Positions 8,426-17,037 of a DNA stretch of 64,000 bases are shown here, piece after piece (position 1 is the first letter of the stretch; every line of letters starts with the position of its first letter). A program made the translations under genes and the position numbers. This DNA comes from JBAXTZ01 sp041666525. GTDB taxonomy: Bacteria; Bacillota; Negativicutes; JBAXTZ01. Under the pieces are notes generated by a model. The model saw nothing but the letters and a program-made list of their open reading frames with translations, was not told the origin of the DNA and did not search any database. The stretch lies in the NCBI GenBank assembly GCA_041666525.1, contig JBAYGT010000009.1, positions 38,491-102,490 of the forward strand, read 5' to 3'.

Positions 8426-9751
8426 TTACTTATTGCCATATTTTCGTACCAGCCACAGCACCGGCAAACCGACTACTGTCAATCCGCAAGATGCCAGCGA
8501 CATAACCGGATCGCCCACAAATGTCGAGACAAACACAAATATCCCGCCCAATAACGCTACCGCTGGAACATAAGGATATAACGGCACTTTGTACGGACGC
8601 AGTTTATCCGGATCACGGCGCCTCAGAATAAACAAGCCTGCGTAAGTCAGGATATAAAACAGCCAAAGCGAAAGTATCGAAAAATTCGTCAGCCAGTCGG
8701 CGTCCAATACTAACTCAACAAAGGAAAATACTATAATAAAAACAATACTATTAACTGGTGTTCCGAATTTGGCATTAATTTTTCTAAACCAACCGGAAGC
8801 CGGCAACTGGTTGCGGCACGCCATCGCATACGGAACACGCGCCAACGTTAGCAAATATCCGTTCATGCAACCAAAAATCGATATCATTATGCCAATATTC
8901 AACAAATGTCCGCCGATTGAACCAAACAAATGTTGCGCTACTGTTGCCGATGTGGCTTTTCCTAACTGTAAAATACTCTGATCGCTTAATGTATGAAATA
9001 TTGCGACATTAACGCACAGATAAGCTACAATAACTGTCGACACTCCGACAATAGTTGCTTTTGGAATGATTTTTGCCGGATTGCGTAATTCACCGGCTAC
9101 AACAGCGACATTGGTAAATCCGTCATAAGCAAACAAACAGGCTATTACGGCAAGTCCCATTCCCGCAAATGTCGGCGCCCCAGGAACTACCGTCGGCTCA
9201 ATTATCTGATTCTCGCCAAATATCAACCCGGCAACTGCCAGCGCAATAATCGGTAACAGCTTTACCGCTGTCGCTACAGTCTGAAAATAGCCGCTATATT
9301 TTGCGCCGGAAATATTTATTAACATCAAAGTTATCAACGAAATAAACGCAATCGGAATAATCCAGCCTTGCGAATAACCAAAAGTCTGGGTAAAAATCGA
9401 AGCAAAATATAAACCCAATGCTGCCAGCGTTGCCGGCGCAAAAACCACCGTACGCATCCAACCGAACATATAGGCAGTCGTTTCGCCATATACTTCTTCC
9501 AGATAGGCGTAAACACCACCGGTTTTGGGAATCATCGCACCTAGCTCCGCGACAGTTAATCCGCCGGTCAACACTAAAATACCGCCGATTACCCAAGCCG
9601 TCAACGCTTCACCTGAACCACCGGCGTAGCTCAATACTACGGCTGGTTTCATAAATACCCCGGCACCGATAATCGTTCCGACAACTATCGCCAACGCCGG
9701 CAAAAAACCAATATCCCGCTTTAACCCGCTATCCGCGTCAATTTTTTTCAT
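8426..9751 (-). CDS. APC-superfamily amino acid/amine permease (LAT/SteT-like)
   Basis: A 441-residue inner-membrane transporter with about 12 hydrophobic segments. The first segment contains VVGTIIGAGVFMKP, the substrate-binding signature of APC transporters, and AELGAMIPKTGGVYAYLEEVYG follows, as in SteT/YfnA-type L-type exchangers. It is the first gene of the operon running down to 1026. Its cargo is unknown; in this setting an amino-acid-linked sugar, an amino sugar acid or an ordinary amino acid are all possible. It starts at an ATG after GGAGAGAG. I see no convincing promoter in the 130 bases between it and the nagB terminator. Confidence 0.85.
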   Translation of the reverse strand: MKKIDADSGLKRDIGFLPALAIVVGTIIGAGVFMKPAVVLSYAGGSGEALTAWVIGGILVLTGGLTVAELGAMIPKTGGVYAYLEEVYGETTAYMFGWMRTVVFAPATLAALGLYFASIFTQTFGYSQGWIIPIAFISLITLMLINISGAKYSGYFQTVATAVKLLPIIALAVAGLIFGENQIIEPTVVPGAPTFAGMGLAVIACLFAYDGFTNVAVVAGELRNPAKIIPKATIVGVSTVIVAYLCVNVAIFHTLSDQSILQLGKATSATVAQHLFGSIGGHLLNIGIMISIFGCMNGYLLTLARVPYAMACRNQLPASGWFRKINAKFGTPVNSIVFIIVFSFVELVLDADWLTNFSILSLWLFYILTYAGLFILRRRDPDKLRPYKVPLYPYVPAVALLGGIFVFVSTFVGDPVMSLASCGLTVVGLPVLWLVRKYGNK

Positions 9752-9846
9752 TTTTCTCTCTCCGATAAAAAAATTTTGCTATTTTATCCAATGCCTCTAT
9801 TGTTAATGTATACTTCTTACAAAAATAATGGAAGATACACACGAAA

Positions 9847-9880
9847 ATGGGAAAACCCCTGAAGCTGCACTACAGGGGTT
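9847..9880 (-). terminator. Intrinsic terminator of the murP-like/nag operon
   Basis: Perfect 8-bp stem AACCCCTG/CAGGGGTT (9854-9861 and 9873-9880) with an 11-base loop. On the minus strand TTTTCCC follows, a short T-run. It closes the operon 33 bases beyond nagB. Confidence 0.7.
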
Positions 9881-9883
9881 ATA

Positions 9884-9916
9884 CTAGGGCGGCTTATCTA
9901 AGCTAAGCAACCCTAG
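9884..9916 (-). other. Bulged hairpin spanning the nagB stop codon
   Basis: Arms CTAGGG/CCCTAG (9884-9889, 9911-9916) and inner GCTTA/TAAGC (9892-9896, 9904-9908) form an 11-bp bulged stem. The nagB stop codon TAG (9913-9915) is inside the stem. It sits directly before the terminator hairpin, so the transcript would end in two stacked hairpins. Confidence 0.6.
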
Positions 9917-10626
9917 AGTTTGATGTCCGTAATAACGGTGGTATCGTTATGGAACTGCAAGATGCTGGCCGGAACTTCGGGTTTTACCGGTCCAAACAAT
10001 GTTTGATTCAAAATTTCGCGTTTGCCTTCGCCGCTGACCAATAAAACGATTTTGCGCGCACGCATAATGCTGCCGATACCCATAGAAATAGCCTGGCGTG
10101 GGACTTCATTGATATTCTCAAAAAAACGCGCATTTTTTTCAATAGTATCTTCAGTCAAATCAACAACATGTGTTTTTACCTTCATATCATGCGACGGCTC
10201 GTTGAAACCAATATGCCCGTTCCAGCCGATACCAAGCACCTGCAAATCTACACCGCCGCACTTCTCCATCTTCCGGTTATAACGCTCGCACTCTTGTTCC
10301 AAATCCGGAGCAATACCGTTTGGAATATCACAAGCATCGGTCAAAAAATCAACTTTGCTAATTAAGTGTTCATACATAAAATAAGCATAGCTTTGCGGAT
10401 TGTTACGCGATAATCCCACATATTCATCAAGATTAAATGTATGGGCACTGGAAAAACTAATCAAACCTTCTTTATACATTCTCACCATATGATTATACAT
10501 ACCAATCGGTGTGCTGCCTGTTGCCAAACCCAACACACTGTTCGGTTTTTTCAACACCTGACGCGCAAACATCCGCGCAGCTTCCTGGCTCATCGTTTCG
10601 TATGACGGACGATAGATAATTTCCAT
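9913..10626 (-). CDS. nagB: Glucosamine-6-phosphate deaminase
   Basis: NagB converts glucosamine 6-phosphate to fructose 6-phosphate and ammonia, the last step of the amino-sugar route encoded here. The 237 residues include GLATGSTPIGMY (phosphate binding), NLDEYVGL with the catalytic aspartate, and LGIGWNGHIGFNEP with the active-site histidine. It lacks the long C-terminal extension of the E. coli enzyme, as is usual in Firmicutes. It follows nagA by 31 bases and is the last gene of the operon. The stop codon lies in a hairpin. Confidence 0.96.
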   Translation of the reverse strand: MEIIYRPSYETMSQEAARMFARQVLKKPNSVLGLATGSTPIGMYNHMVRMYKEGLISFSSAHTFNLDEYVGLSRNNPQSYAYFMYEHLISKVDFLTDACDIPNGIAPDLEQECERYNRKMEKCGGVDLQVLGIGWNGHIGFNEPSHDMKVKTHVVDLTEDTIEKNARFFENINEVPRQAISMGIGSIMRARKIVLLVSGEGKREILNQTLFGPVKPEVPASILQFHNDTTVITDIKL

Positions 10627-10657
10627 TTAAACCTCCTCATTAAATTATTAATCCAAT

Positions 10658-11785
10658 TTAGCGGACTTTCACACCGCGTAACCAAACTTGGTCAATACTC
10701 AAATCATCATTAAGAATGACAAAAGAAGCCTCCTTGCCAATTTCCAACGACCCCAGGCGATCATCAACCCCAAGAAACTTTGCCGGATTAAGCGTAGCAG
10801 GCAAAACAGCATCAACCAATGTCCAGCCGAAACCGACCATAGTTCTAATTCCTTGAATAAGCGGGAAAGCACTTCCGGCAATCGTCCCATTTGGCAACAA
10901 CGCCATACCGTCGCGAACGATCGTCATCTGACCGCCCAAATCATACTCACCGTTTGGCATTCCCATTGCGCGAATCGAATCAGAAATCAAACAGGCTTTA
11001 TCTTTTTTAATTTTCAACACAAGATCCAACACCGCCGGATGGACATGGACACCGTCGCCGATGACTTCCATATTGATCCGGGTATCGCTCAATGCTGCAA
11101 CTATCGGACCAGGTTTGCGGTGTACAATCCCTAGCATCGCGTTAAATGAATGAGTCATACCGCGAACTCCGTTTCTAATTGCCGTTTTCATACCATCATA
11201 ATCCACGCCGGTGTGTCCGGCCGATGCAATGATATTATTTGCACTACACGCTTCAACCACTTCACTAGCATCAATACGCTCAGGAGCAATGGTTGCAATC
11301 TTCACAACATCCGTGCAGCTGGCAGTAACAGCGCGGATAAAATCCGCCCCGGCATTTGGCTGGTTGGGAGTTATCGTACTTTCCGCCTGCGCTCCTTTAA
11401 AATCAACTGAAATAATTGGCCCTTCCATGTGCGCGCCGAGAATTTCAGCGCCACAAATTTTTCCGCGGCATTCACGAATGTTGCAGACTGCCGCAATAAC
11501 AGCATCAAGCGACGCCGACATCGTTGTCGGCAAAAACGCCACTGTACCATGATGCAGCAGCGTAGTTGCGAAAGTTGTCAAACTAGCCGAAGTAGCATCC
11601 ATGGCATCAGCGCCACCGGCTCCATGAACGTGAATATCAATAAGCCCGGGGATAATAAACTTCCCCTTACAGTCAATCGTTTCTCCGGTTGCACTGTTAG
11701 CAACGATCATTCCGTTCTCCACCGCCAACACCCCGTTCTCGAGGAGTTCATGTGGAAAAACCAGATTAGCATTGATAAACTTCAT
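10658..11785 (-). CDS. nagA: N-acetylglucosamine-6-phosphate deacetylase
   Basis: NagA removes acetate from GlcNAc-6-phosphate to give glucosamine 6-phosphate. The amidohydrolase motif HVH is at residues 52-54, after FIIPGLIDI. GAHMEGPII carries the metal-binding glutamate, and SAGHTG, MTHSFNAM and LISDSIRAMG match the remaining metal and catalytic sites. The 375-residue length is normal. It receives product from MurQ and NanE and passes it to NagB just downstream. Confidence 0.96.
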   Translation of the reverse strand: MKFINANLVFPHELLENGVLAVENGMIVANSATGETIDCKGKFIIPGLIDIHVHGAGGADAMDATSASLTTFATTLLHHGTVAFLPTTMSASLDAVIAAVCNIRECRGKICGAEILGAHMEGPIISVDFKGAQAESTITPNQPNAGADFIRAVTASCTDVVKIATIAPERIDASEVVEACSANNIIASAGHTGVDYDGMKTAIRNGVRGMTHSFNAMLGIVHRKPGPIVAALSDTRINMEVIGDGVHVHPAVLDLVLKIKKDKACLISDSIRAMGMPNGEYDLGGQMTIVRDGMALLPNGTIAGSAFPLIQGIRTMVGFGWTLVDAVLPATLNPAKFLGVDDRLGSLEIGKEASFVILNDDLSIDQVWLRGVKVR

Positions 11786-11814
11786 GTATCAATTTCCTCG
11801 CTCATTTAAACAAA

Positions 11815-12345
11815 TTATATTAATTTCTCGAAGCTCAGCACAACCGATTGACCAGCATTAACATTGCCATCAACAGCCTTATCCGTTATCTTCCATTTAT
11901 CACCATTAGTCAACATACACAACATCGCAGTATTTTTGCCGCTGCGTCTGATTGCTTCAAGATCGGCATATGCAAGCACTGTACCGGCAACAACCCGATC
12001 GCCTTCAAACGCTTGCGGTTTAAAAACCGGTTCAGCCAAATGCACCGTGTCTATTCCCAAATGTAACATGCATTCAACTCCATTTTTTGACCGTAATCCG
12101 AAAGCATGGCCGGTTGCAAACGCCATTACAACTTCGCAATCAAACGGAGCAATTATCTTGCCGTCATTCGGCAAAATCACAACGCCATCTCCAAGGGTTT
12201 TTTGCGCAAACATTTTTTCGCCGCATTGTTCGATTGGAATAACTTTTCCTGAAACATAAGCAAGGACAGAGTTATCCGGACAGATAGCAACCTTCAAAAC
12301 TTCTCTAACATTTTTTTTCTTGCGTCCGAATAATTTCCAAAACAT
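11815..12345 (-). CDS. PTS glucose-family EIIA protein (Crr-like)
   Basis: A free-standing cytoplasmic EIIA domain that passes phosphate from HPr to the EIIB domain. Counting from ATG 12345, the two conserved histidines are H80 (ATGHAFGL) and H95 (MLHLGIDTV), 15 residues apart as H75 and H90 are in E. coli EIIA-Glc. Two GTG codons lie just upstream in frame, but AAGGTGG lies before this ATG, which is preferred. The EIIBC at 14444-15826 has no EIIA domain, so the two are probably partners. About 176 residues, slightly longer than E. coli Crr, with a lysine-rich N-terminus. Confidence 0.9.
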   Translation of the reverse strand: MFWKLFGRKKKNVREVLKVAICPDNSVLAYVSGKVIPIEQCGEKMFAQKTLGDGVVILPNDGKIIAPFDCEVVMAFATGHAFGLRSKNGVECMLHLGIDTVHLAEPVFKPQAFEGDRVVAGTVLAYADLEAIRRSGKNTAMLCMLTNGDKWKITDKAVDGNVNAGQSVVLSFEKLI

Positions 12346-12378
12346 AATCTCCACCACCTTGCATATTACTTCGATTTA

Positions 12379-12408
12379 ATTATAACCGCTAAAGCTCTAT
12401 AAACTCAA
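12379..12408 (-). promoter_or_regulatory. Possible internal promoter for EIIA-nagA-nagB
   Basis: On the minus strand TTGAGT (12403-12408, overlapping the murQ stop) and TATAAT (12379-12384) are 18 bases apart. The -10 is consensus and the -35 matches four of six. It could allow EIIA and nagAB to be made without the murQ-mupG-EIIBC part. The larger gap here (59 bases) fits. Confidence 0.4.
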
Positions 12409-13325
12409 CCGTTTTTGACTAAACTTTTCAGCGCTGCCGCAGTAAACCCATTGTTTTCTTCCAACGCCCGTTTGGCCGTCAGAACATCCACTCCGGCAAT
12501 AATCATTACAATAGCTATTTTAACACTGCCGCCGCTGGTAAGAATAGCCTGCTCGGCCACCGAATAATCACAACCGGTAGCATGAATGGCTATTCTCTTG
12601 GCGCGCTCCACAAGTTTTTTGTTCGTTGACTGCACATCGACCATTAAATTGCTGAAAACTTTTCCGGATTTTATCATCGAGCCGGTCGACAGCATATTTA
12701 GAACCAGTTTCTGTGCAGTACCTGCCTTCATCCGGGTAGAACCGGTTACAACTTCCGGACCGGTCAGCAATTCTATTGCAACATCAGCAACTAATCCGAT
12801 TTCAGAATTGTTTGTACAAGCAATTGAGCCGGTTTTACAACCAACAGCTTTGGCAAATTTCAGCCCGGCTATTACATAAGGCGTACGGCCACTCGCAGCC
12901 AACCCAACAACAACGTCAGTGGCGTTAAGATTTTTTTCACGCAACTGTTGTTCGGCAAGCTCCAGTGAATCTTCTGCGCCTTCTTGCGCAGCAAAAACCG
13001 CCGGCAGCCCGCCGGCAATCAATCCTTGAACCATTTCCGCTGAAACTCCGTAAGTCGGCGGACACTCTGAGGCATCAAGAATACCCAAGCGTCCGCTTGT
13101 TCCGGCGCCAATATAAAACAAACGTCCGCCTTTTTTATAAGCAGCAGCAATAATATCAATCAATTCAGCAATTTCTGCCAATTGTTCACGTACCGCCGCC
13201 GGAACTTTTAAGTCCTCATCATTCATTTTTCGAACCATATCGATAGTTGGCAATACGTCAATATCCAACGTCGCCGGATTACGCGTCTCTGTCAATATTT
13301 TTGTTAAATCTATTTTTTCCTTCAT
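12405..13325 (-). CDS. murQ: N-acetylmuramic acid 6-phosphate etherase
   Basis: MurQ cleaves the D-lactyl ether of MurNAc-6-phosphate, giving GlcNAc-6-phosphate and D-lactate. The 306 residues carry a SIS sugar-phosphate isomerase fold: IGAGTSGRLGILDASECPPT around residues 72-91 and STRMKAGTAQKLVLNML around 197-213 are diagnostic. A GGGAG precedes the ATG by five bases. It follows mupG by 10 bases, and the next steps, NagA and NagB, are downstream in the same operon. Confidence 0.97.
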   Translation of the reverse strand: MKEKIDLTKILTETRNPATLDIDVLPTIDMVRKMNDEDLKVPAAVREQLAEIAELIDIIAAAYKKGGRLFYIGAGTSGRLGILDASECPPTYGVSAEMVQGLIAGGLPAVFAAQEGAEDSLELAEQQLREKNLNATDVVVGLAASGRTPYVIAGLKFAKAVGCKTGSIACTNNSEIGLVADVAIELLTGPEVVTGSTRMKAGTAQKLVLNMLSTGSMIKSGKVFSNLMVDVQSTNKKLVERAKRIAIHATGCDYSVAEQAILTSGGSVKIAIVMIIAGVDVLTAKRALEENNGFTAAALKSLVKNG

Positions 13326-13335
13326 AAGCGCTCCC

Positions 13336-14436
13336 TTAATTCCCGATTTCTACAAATGCAAATGCCTGGCCGGGTTTAATCATATCGACAAGAAATAATT
13401 CTTCGTCGACAACTTGTGCGACAACATTGACGCGTTGATCGGCCGCCATTTCGTGTGTAATCAATTGTAGTTCGCCCATGTACCGGCCATAGCCGCTATT
13501 ATCAAGCGTAATTGATCCGTGCAACCGTTTTCCCGTATTATTAGGTTCAATAACTTGCCGGTCATTTTCCAGATTATATAAACCGCGCGATTCTTCTGAC
13601 CGCAAACAATAGCGACCCGGGTCGGTGCGATTAGTATGTTTTGGCGCCAAAACAATACTGCGCTCAATTGGCGAAGCATTGGCGGCAAATTTACATTTTA
13701 ACTGCACACAATCATTCGATAATTCGCCAACTGCTTTTAGCTCAGCTTCCGGCACAAAGGAATCACCAAAAATCACGCCATTGCACAAACCAGTAGCCAA
13801 TAAGTGCTTGGCTGCAATCAATGACGAAATTTCCCGATGTTGTTCAAGCGTCGGCAATCCGGCATAAATCGGACCGCGCGGATTATCCCGCGAGGGAACG
13901 AATGCATAAACAGGAATTCCTTGTTTGCGGAACTCCACCGAGCGTTTACAAAACAATTCGAAACTCAAACCGGTTTCTTCACGCGGGTAAAAATTATGGC
14001 AGGATTCGATGTTGTGAGCGCGGATGCGGGTGCGCAACAATTGCTTAAGCGCCCGCTTATCAATGGTACTGGCATTAATTTGAATATTAAATTGGCCATT
14101 TTCCGAAAAGCAGGCGATTTCTTTGAAAGAAAATCCAAAATCAAAGCGCCACACATCAACCGAAAATGCACGAAGCGGTTCCAAATCTGCCATGCTCGCA
14201 CCCAGCATCTTAAAGGCACTCGGGCTGATATCAGCAATAATTCTGTAACCTATAGCTTTTGCAGACCGAGTAAATTCACCGAAATCCCGGAGAATATCTT
14301 CAGCGCTCGCCTCGGGAACGTGTAATGAGGTAAACAACAGTGAATAACCATATTTGGATGCCATATGTAAATATGCAATATTGTCAGCTAGTGAATGTTC
14401 CATACCAACATAAGCCGAAATCCCTTTTTTAAACAT
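13336..14436 (-). CDS. mupG: 6-phospho-N-acetylmuramidase, MupG family (DUF871)
   Basis: MupG hydrolyses MurNAc-6-phosphate-GlcNAc taken up by the PTS, as described for Staphylococcus aureus. The 366 residues begin KKGISAYVGMEHSLADN and continue as a predicted TIM barrel to about residue 240; ISPSAFKMLGAS and the WRFDFGFSFKEI stretch match DUF871. A smaller C-terminal domain follows, ending around MIKPGQAF. It sits between the EIIBC and murQ genes, the setting in which the family was characterised. It would release free GlcNAc, which needs a kinase; the ROK protein at 2164-3033 is a candidate. Confidence 0.92.
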   Translation of the reverse strand: MFKKGISAYVGMEHSLADNIAYLHMASKYGYSLLFTSLHVPEASAEDILRDFGEFTRSAKAIGYRIIADISPSAFKMLGASMADLEPLRAFSVDVWRFDFGFSFKEIACFSENGQFNIQINASTIDKRALKQLLRTRIRAHNIESCHNFYPREETGLSFELFCKRSVEFRKQGIPVYAFVPSRDNPRGPIYAGLPTLEQHREISSLIAAKHLLATGLCNGVIFGDSFVPEAELKAVGELSNDCVQLKCKFAANASPIERSIVLAPKHTNRTDPGRYCLRSEESRGLYNLENDRQVIEPNNTGKRLHGSITLDNSGYGRYMGELQLITHEMAADQRVNVVAQVVDEELFLVDMIKPGQAFAFVEIGN

Positions 14437-14443
14437 CTTTCAC

Positions 14444-15826
14444 CTAATCTTCTAAGCTGTCATCAAATCCAACAGCAAATGTTATCAAAAAACCAGCGAT
14501 ATAGGCGATAACTACACCCATCAAATAGTTCAGTACGTTGCCGTGAGTAATCAGCATCGCCAGCGGCAAACCAGAGATTCCTAAACCCACCGATGCAGTG
14601 TGCATCATACACTGCCAGGCTCCGCCAAAGGCGGCGCCACAACAGGCGGTGATAAACGGTTTACCCATCGGCAATGTTACACCGTAAATCAACGGCTCAC
14701 CAATACCAAGAAAGCCTGCCGGCAAAGCGCCGCGGATAACTTCTTTTATCCGCGGATTTTTGCTCTTCATATACACCGCTACTACCGCACCGACTTGCCC
14801 AGCCCCGCCCATCGCAATAATCGGTAGCAGCGCCGTAGCACCGGATTGCTTGATGAGCTCGGTATGAATTGCGGCCAAGCCTTGGTGCAAACCAGTCATA
14901 ACGATTGGCAGGAAGGTACCGGCAAGAATGGCTCCGGCGATGGCATCAATTACATAACCCCAAACCGAGCCATTTGCACCAAAAGTTGCACTTAGATTAG
15001 TAAGCGAATTAAAGAACCAAACAATACCATCAGACAAATACCCGCCCAATGGCTGTAACACGAAATATGTTGCAAACCCGGTAACAAGCAAAGTCAGCGG
15101 CGGCGTAAAAATAATGTCCAGCGAGTTTGGCATCCATTTGCGGATTGCCCGCTCTACTACACACATGAACCACACGACCAGCAAAACACCTAGTAAGCCG
15201 CCACGCCCGGGAACCAGCGGCGAACCGAATAACGTAATTTTAGCAATATCGGGATATATCATTATCGCACCGGCAACACCACCCATTGCTACTGTACCGC
15301 GAAACTCGCGCGCCGCGTTGATACCAACCAAAATCCCTAAGTAAGCAAACAATGCAGATCCTAAAACCTGGAGGATTTTAACCCATTCGGCAGGAGGAAA
15401 CCAACCGGCTTTAATTCCGGTTGCCGTCAAACCACTAATAAGGCCGGAGGCAATAATCGCCGGAATCAGCGGAACGAAGATATTCGCCAATTGATGCAAA
15501 AAATGTTTAAACGCACTTGGCTTTTTCTTCATGTCAGCAAAGGTTGACTGCAGGTCCTTTACTTCACCCATACGAAAACCGGTCATTGCCGTCACCTGAT
15601 TTGCGACTTTTGTTACAATGCCCGGTCCAAGAATTATTTGCAATTGTTCGCCCTGTTCAACCAACCCCATTACTCCGGGGATTTTTTTGATTCCGGCAAC
15701 ATCGACTTTAGTCGAATCCACCGGTGTCAGCCGCAGTCTGGTCATACAATAAGTTGCGGCGGCGATATTGTCTTTGCCGCCAAACAACGCCAAAATTTTT
15801 TCCGCAAGTACCTGCTCTTTACTCAT
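14444..15826 (-). CDS. PTS EIIBC permease, MurP-like (MurNAc or MurNAc-GlcNAc)
   Basis: A membrane transporter that imports and 6-phosphorylates its sugar. The N-terminal EIIB domain (about residues 1-85) has the phosphocysteine C27 in TYCMTRLRL. The EIIC domain follows with about ten membrane segments and ends in the signature LGIGEPLIYGVTLPMG. There is no EIIA domain, as in MurP. MurNAc specificity is inferred from the adjacent mupG and murQ. It is the first gene of the operon; GGAGG precedes the ATG and a promoter is visible upstream. Confidence 0.9.
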   Translation of the reverse strand: MSKEQVLAEKILALFGGKDNIAAATYCMTRLRLTPVDSTKVDVAGIKKIPGVMGLVEQGEQLQIILGPGIVTKVANQVTAMTGFRMGEVKDLQSTFADMKKKPSAFKHFLHQLANIFVPLIPAIIASGLISGLTATGIKAGWFPPAEWVKILQVLGSALFAYLGILVGINAAREFRGTVAMGGVAGAIMIYPDIAKITLFGSPLVPGRGGLLGVLLVVWFMCVVERAIRKWMPNSLDIIFTPPLTLLVTGFATYFVLQPLGGYLSDGIVWFFNSLTNLSATFGANGSVWGYVIDAIAGAILAGTFLPIVMTGLHQGLAAIHTELIKQSGATALLPIIAMGGAGQVGAVVAVYMKSKNPRIKEVIRGALPAGFLGIGEPLIYGVTLPMGKPFITACCGAAFGGAWQCMMHTASVGLGISGLPLAMLITHGNVLNYLMGVVIAYIAGFLITFAVGFDDSLED

Positions 15827-15861
15827 TCAAAATCCTCCAGTCAAAATGCTGCTTTATTTTT

Positions 15862-15904
15862 ATTCTACACTTAGACGGGAAAATCCTGCAAAGTTCGAAA
15901 CTTT
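15862..15904 (-). promoter_or_regulatory. Promoter and palindromic operator of the MurNAc operon
   Basis: Minus-strand TTGCAG (15886-15891) and TAGAAT (15862-15867) are 18 bases apart. A palindrome AAAGTT-N3-AACTTT (15890-15904) overlaps the upstream edge of the -35 box, a good place for an operator. It also overlaps the stop of the exporter permease gene. No murR-like regulator gene is in the window, so the binding protein is unknown. Confidence 0.5.
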
Positions 15905-17037
15905 TATCCGAGTTTGTTCTTGAATTTTATCACGCTGATGGTAAAAGCCACTATTCCATATACTAGCAGCGCAAAGAACATCGGATATAGATAACTCATA
16001 CCAACGCCTTTCAAAACAATACCACGAATAACTGTTAAGTAATAAGTTATTGGAAACAGGTCGCCGAGGTAATAGAAAAGCGTCGGCATCGATTCACGCG
16101 GGAACAGATACCCGGAAAGCATCATGCTCGGTAAAAACACAAATAACGACATTTGCGAAGCCTGAATCTGTGTTTGCGATATGGTCGAAATCAAAATCCC
16201 CAACGCCAATGATGCGATGATGTACAAAGTAGTCAACGCAAATAATAACAGGATGCTACCCCTAAATGGCAAGTCAAAAATCAATACACCAGCGGAAATG
16301 GCAATGATTGTCTGCGCATACCCAACCACAACGTAAGGAATTATTTTGCCTAACATCAACTCAAACGGCCTGAGCGGCGTAACCAATAATTGTTCCAGCG
16401 TACCAACCTCTTTTTCTTTTACGATTGCCATTGCCGTAACCATTACCATTGTCATAGTCAGGATTACGGCAACGATTCCCGGCACCATATAAAACGCTGA
16501 AATAAAATCCGGATTAAACCAGGGCCGGATGCGCATATCGATGGGCGACTCGGTTTGTTTTCGCCCCACGCCTTGCCGCTCCATTAATATTTGCTGCGAT
16601 TTAACCGAGCCTACCAGCTGGGCGGCAGCAATTGCCGATGATGAAGTCATGCTATCCGACGCATCGACCAACACTTGTACCTGTGCCGGACGAGCATGTT
16701 TTATGTTCTCGGTAAAATCCGGCGGAATAATTATCCCGACCTTAGCATCGCCGGATAATATCCGGTCATCAACTGCTTGATTGCTTTTTTCAACAAATTT
16801 TATATTAAAATATTCACACGCCGTTAGCGAATCCAACAGCTCCCGGCTATCAGCGCTTAAACTCTGGTCAAACACCGCCGCTGGTAAGTGCTTGACATCG
16901 GTATTAACGGCAAAACCAAATAGAATTACCTGCATAACCGGAACACCGATTAGCATTATAAATGTCGTTCGATCCCGCGCTATTTGAATAAATTCCTTCA
17001 CTAAAAGCGCCCGCAATCTTCTAAAACTTGCTTTCAT
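15904..17037 (-). CDS. ABC-2 type exporter permease (YbhR/YhhJ-like)
   Basis: A 377-residue inner-membrane permease. A single N-terminal membrane segment (FIMLIGVPVMQVILFGFAVN) is followed by a large external domain, then five hydrophobic segments in the C-terminal half, with VKEKEVGTLEQLLVTPLRP between them, the hallmark of ABC2_membrane_3 proteins. With the two ATPases and the HlyD-like adaptor it would form a YbhGFSR-type exporter, but only one permease is encoded, so it would work as a homodimer. It starts next to the ATPase stop at 17037. Confidence 0.9.
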   Translation of the reverse strand: MKASFRRLRALLVKEFIQIARDRTTFIMLIGVPVMQVILFGFAVNTDVKHLPAAVFDQSLSADSRELLDSLTACEYFNIKFVEKSNQAVDDRILSGDAKVGIIIPPDFTENIKHARPAQVQVLVDASDSMTSSSAIAAAQLVGSVKSQQILMERQGVGRKQTESPIDMRIRPWFNPDFISAFYMVPGIVAVILTMTMVMVTAMAIVKEKEVGTLEQLLVTPLRPFELMLGKIIPYVVVGYAQTIIAISAGVLIFDLPFRGSILLLFALTTLYIIASLALGILISTISQTQIQASQMSLFVFLPSMMLSGYLFPRESMPTLFYYLGDLFPITYYLTVIRGIVLKGVGMSYLYPMFFALLVYGIVAFTISVIKFKNKLG

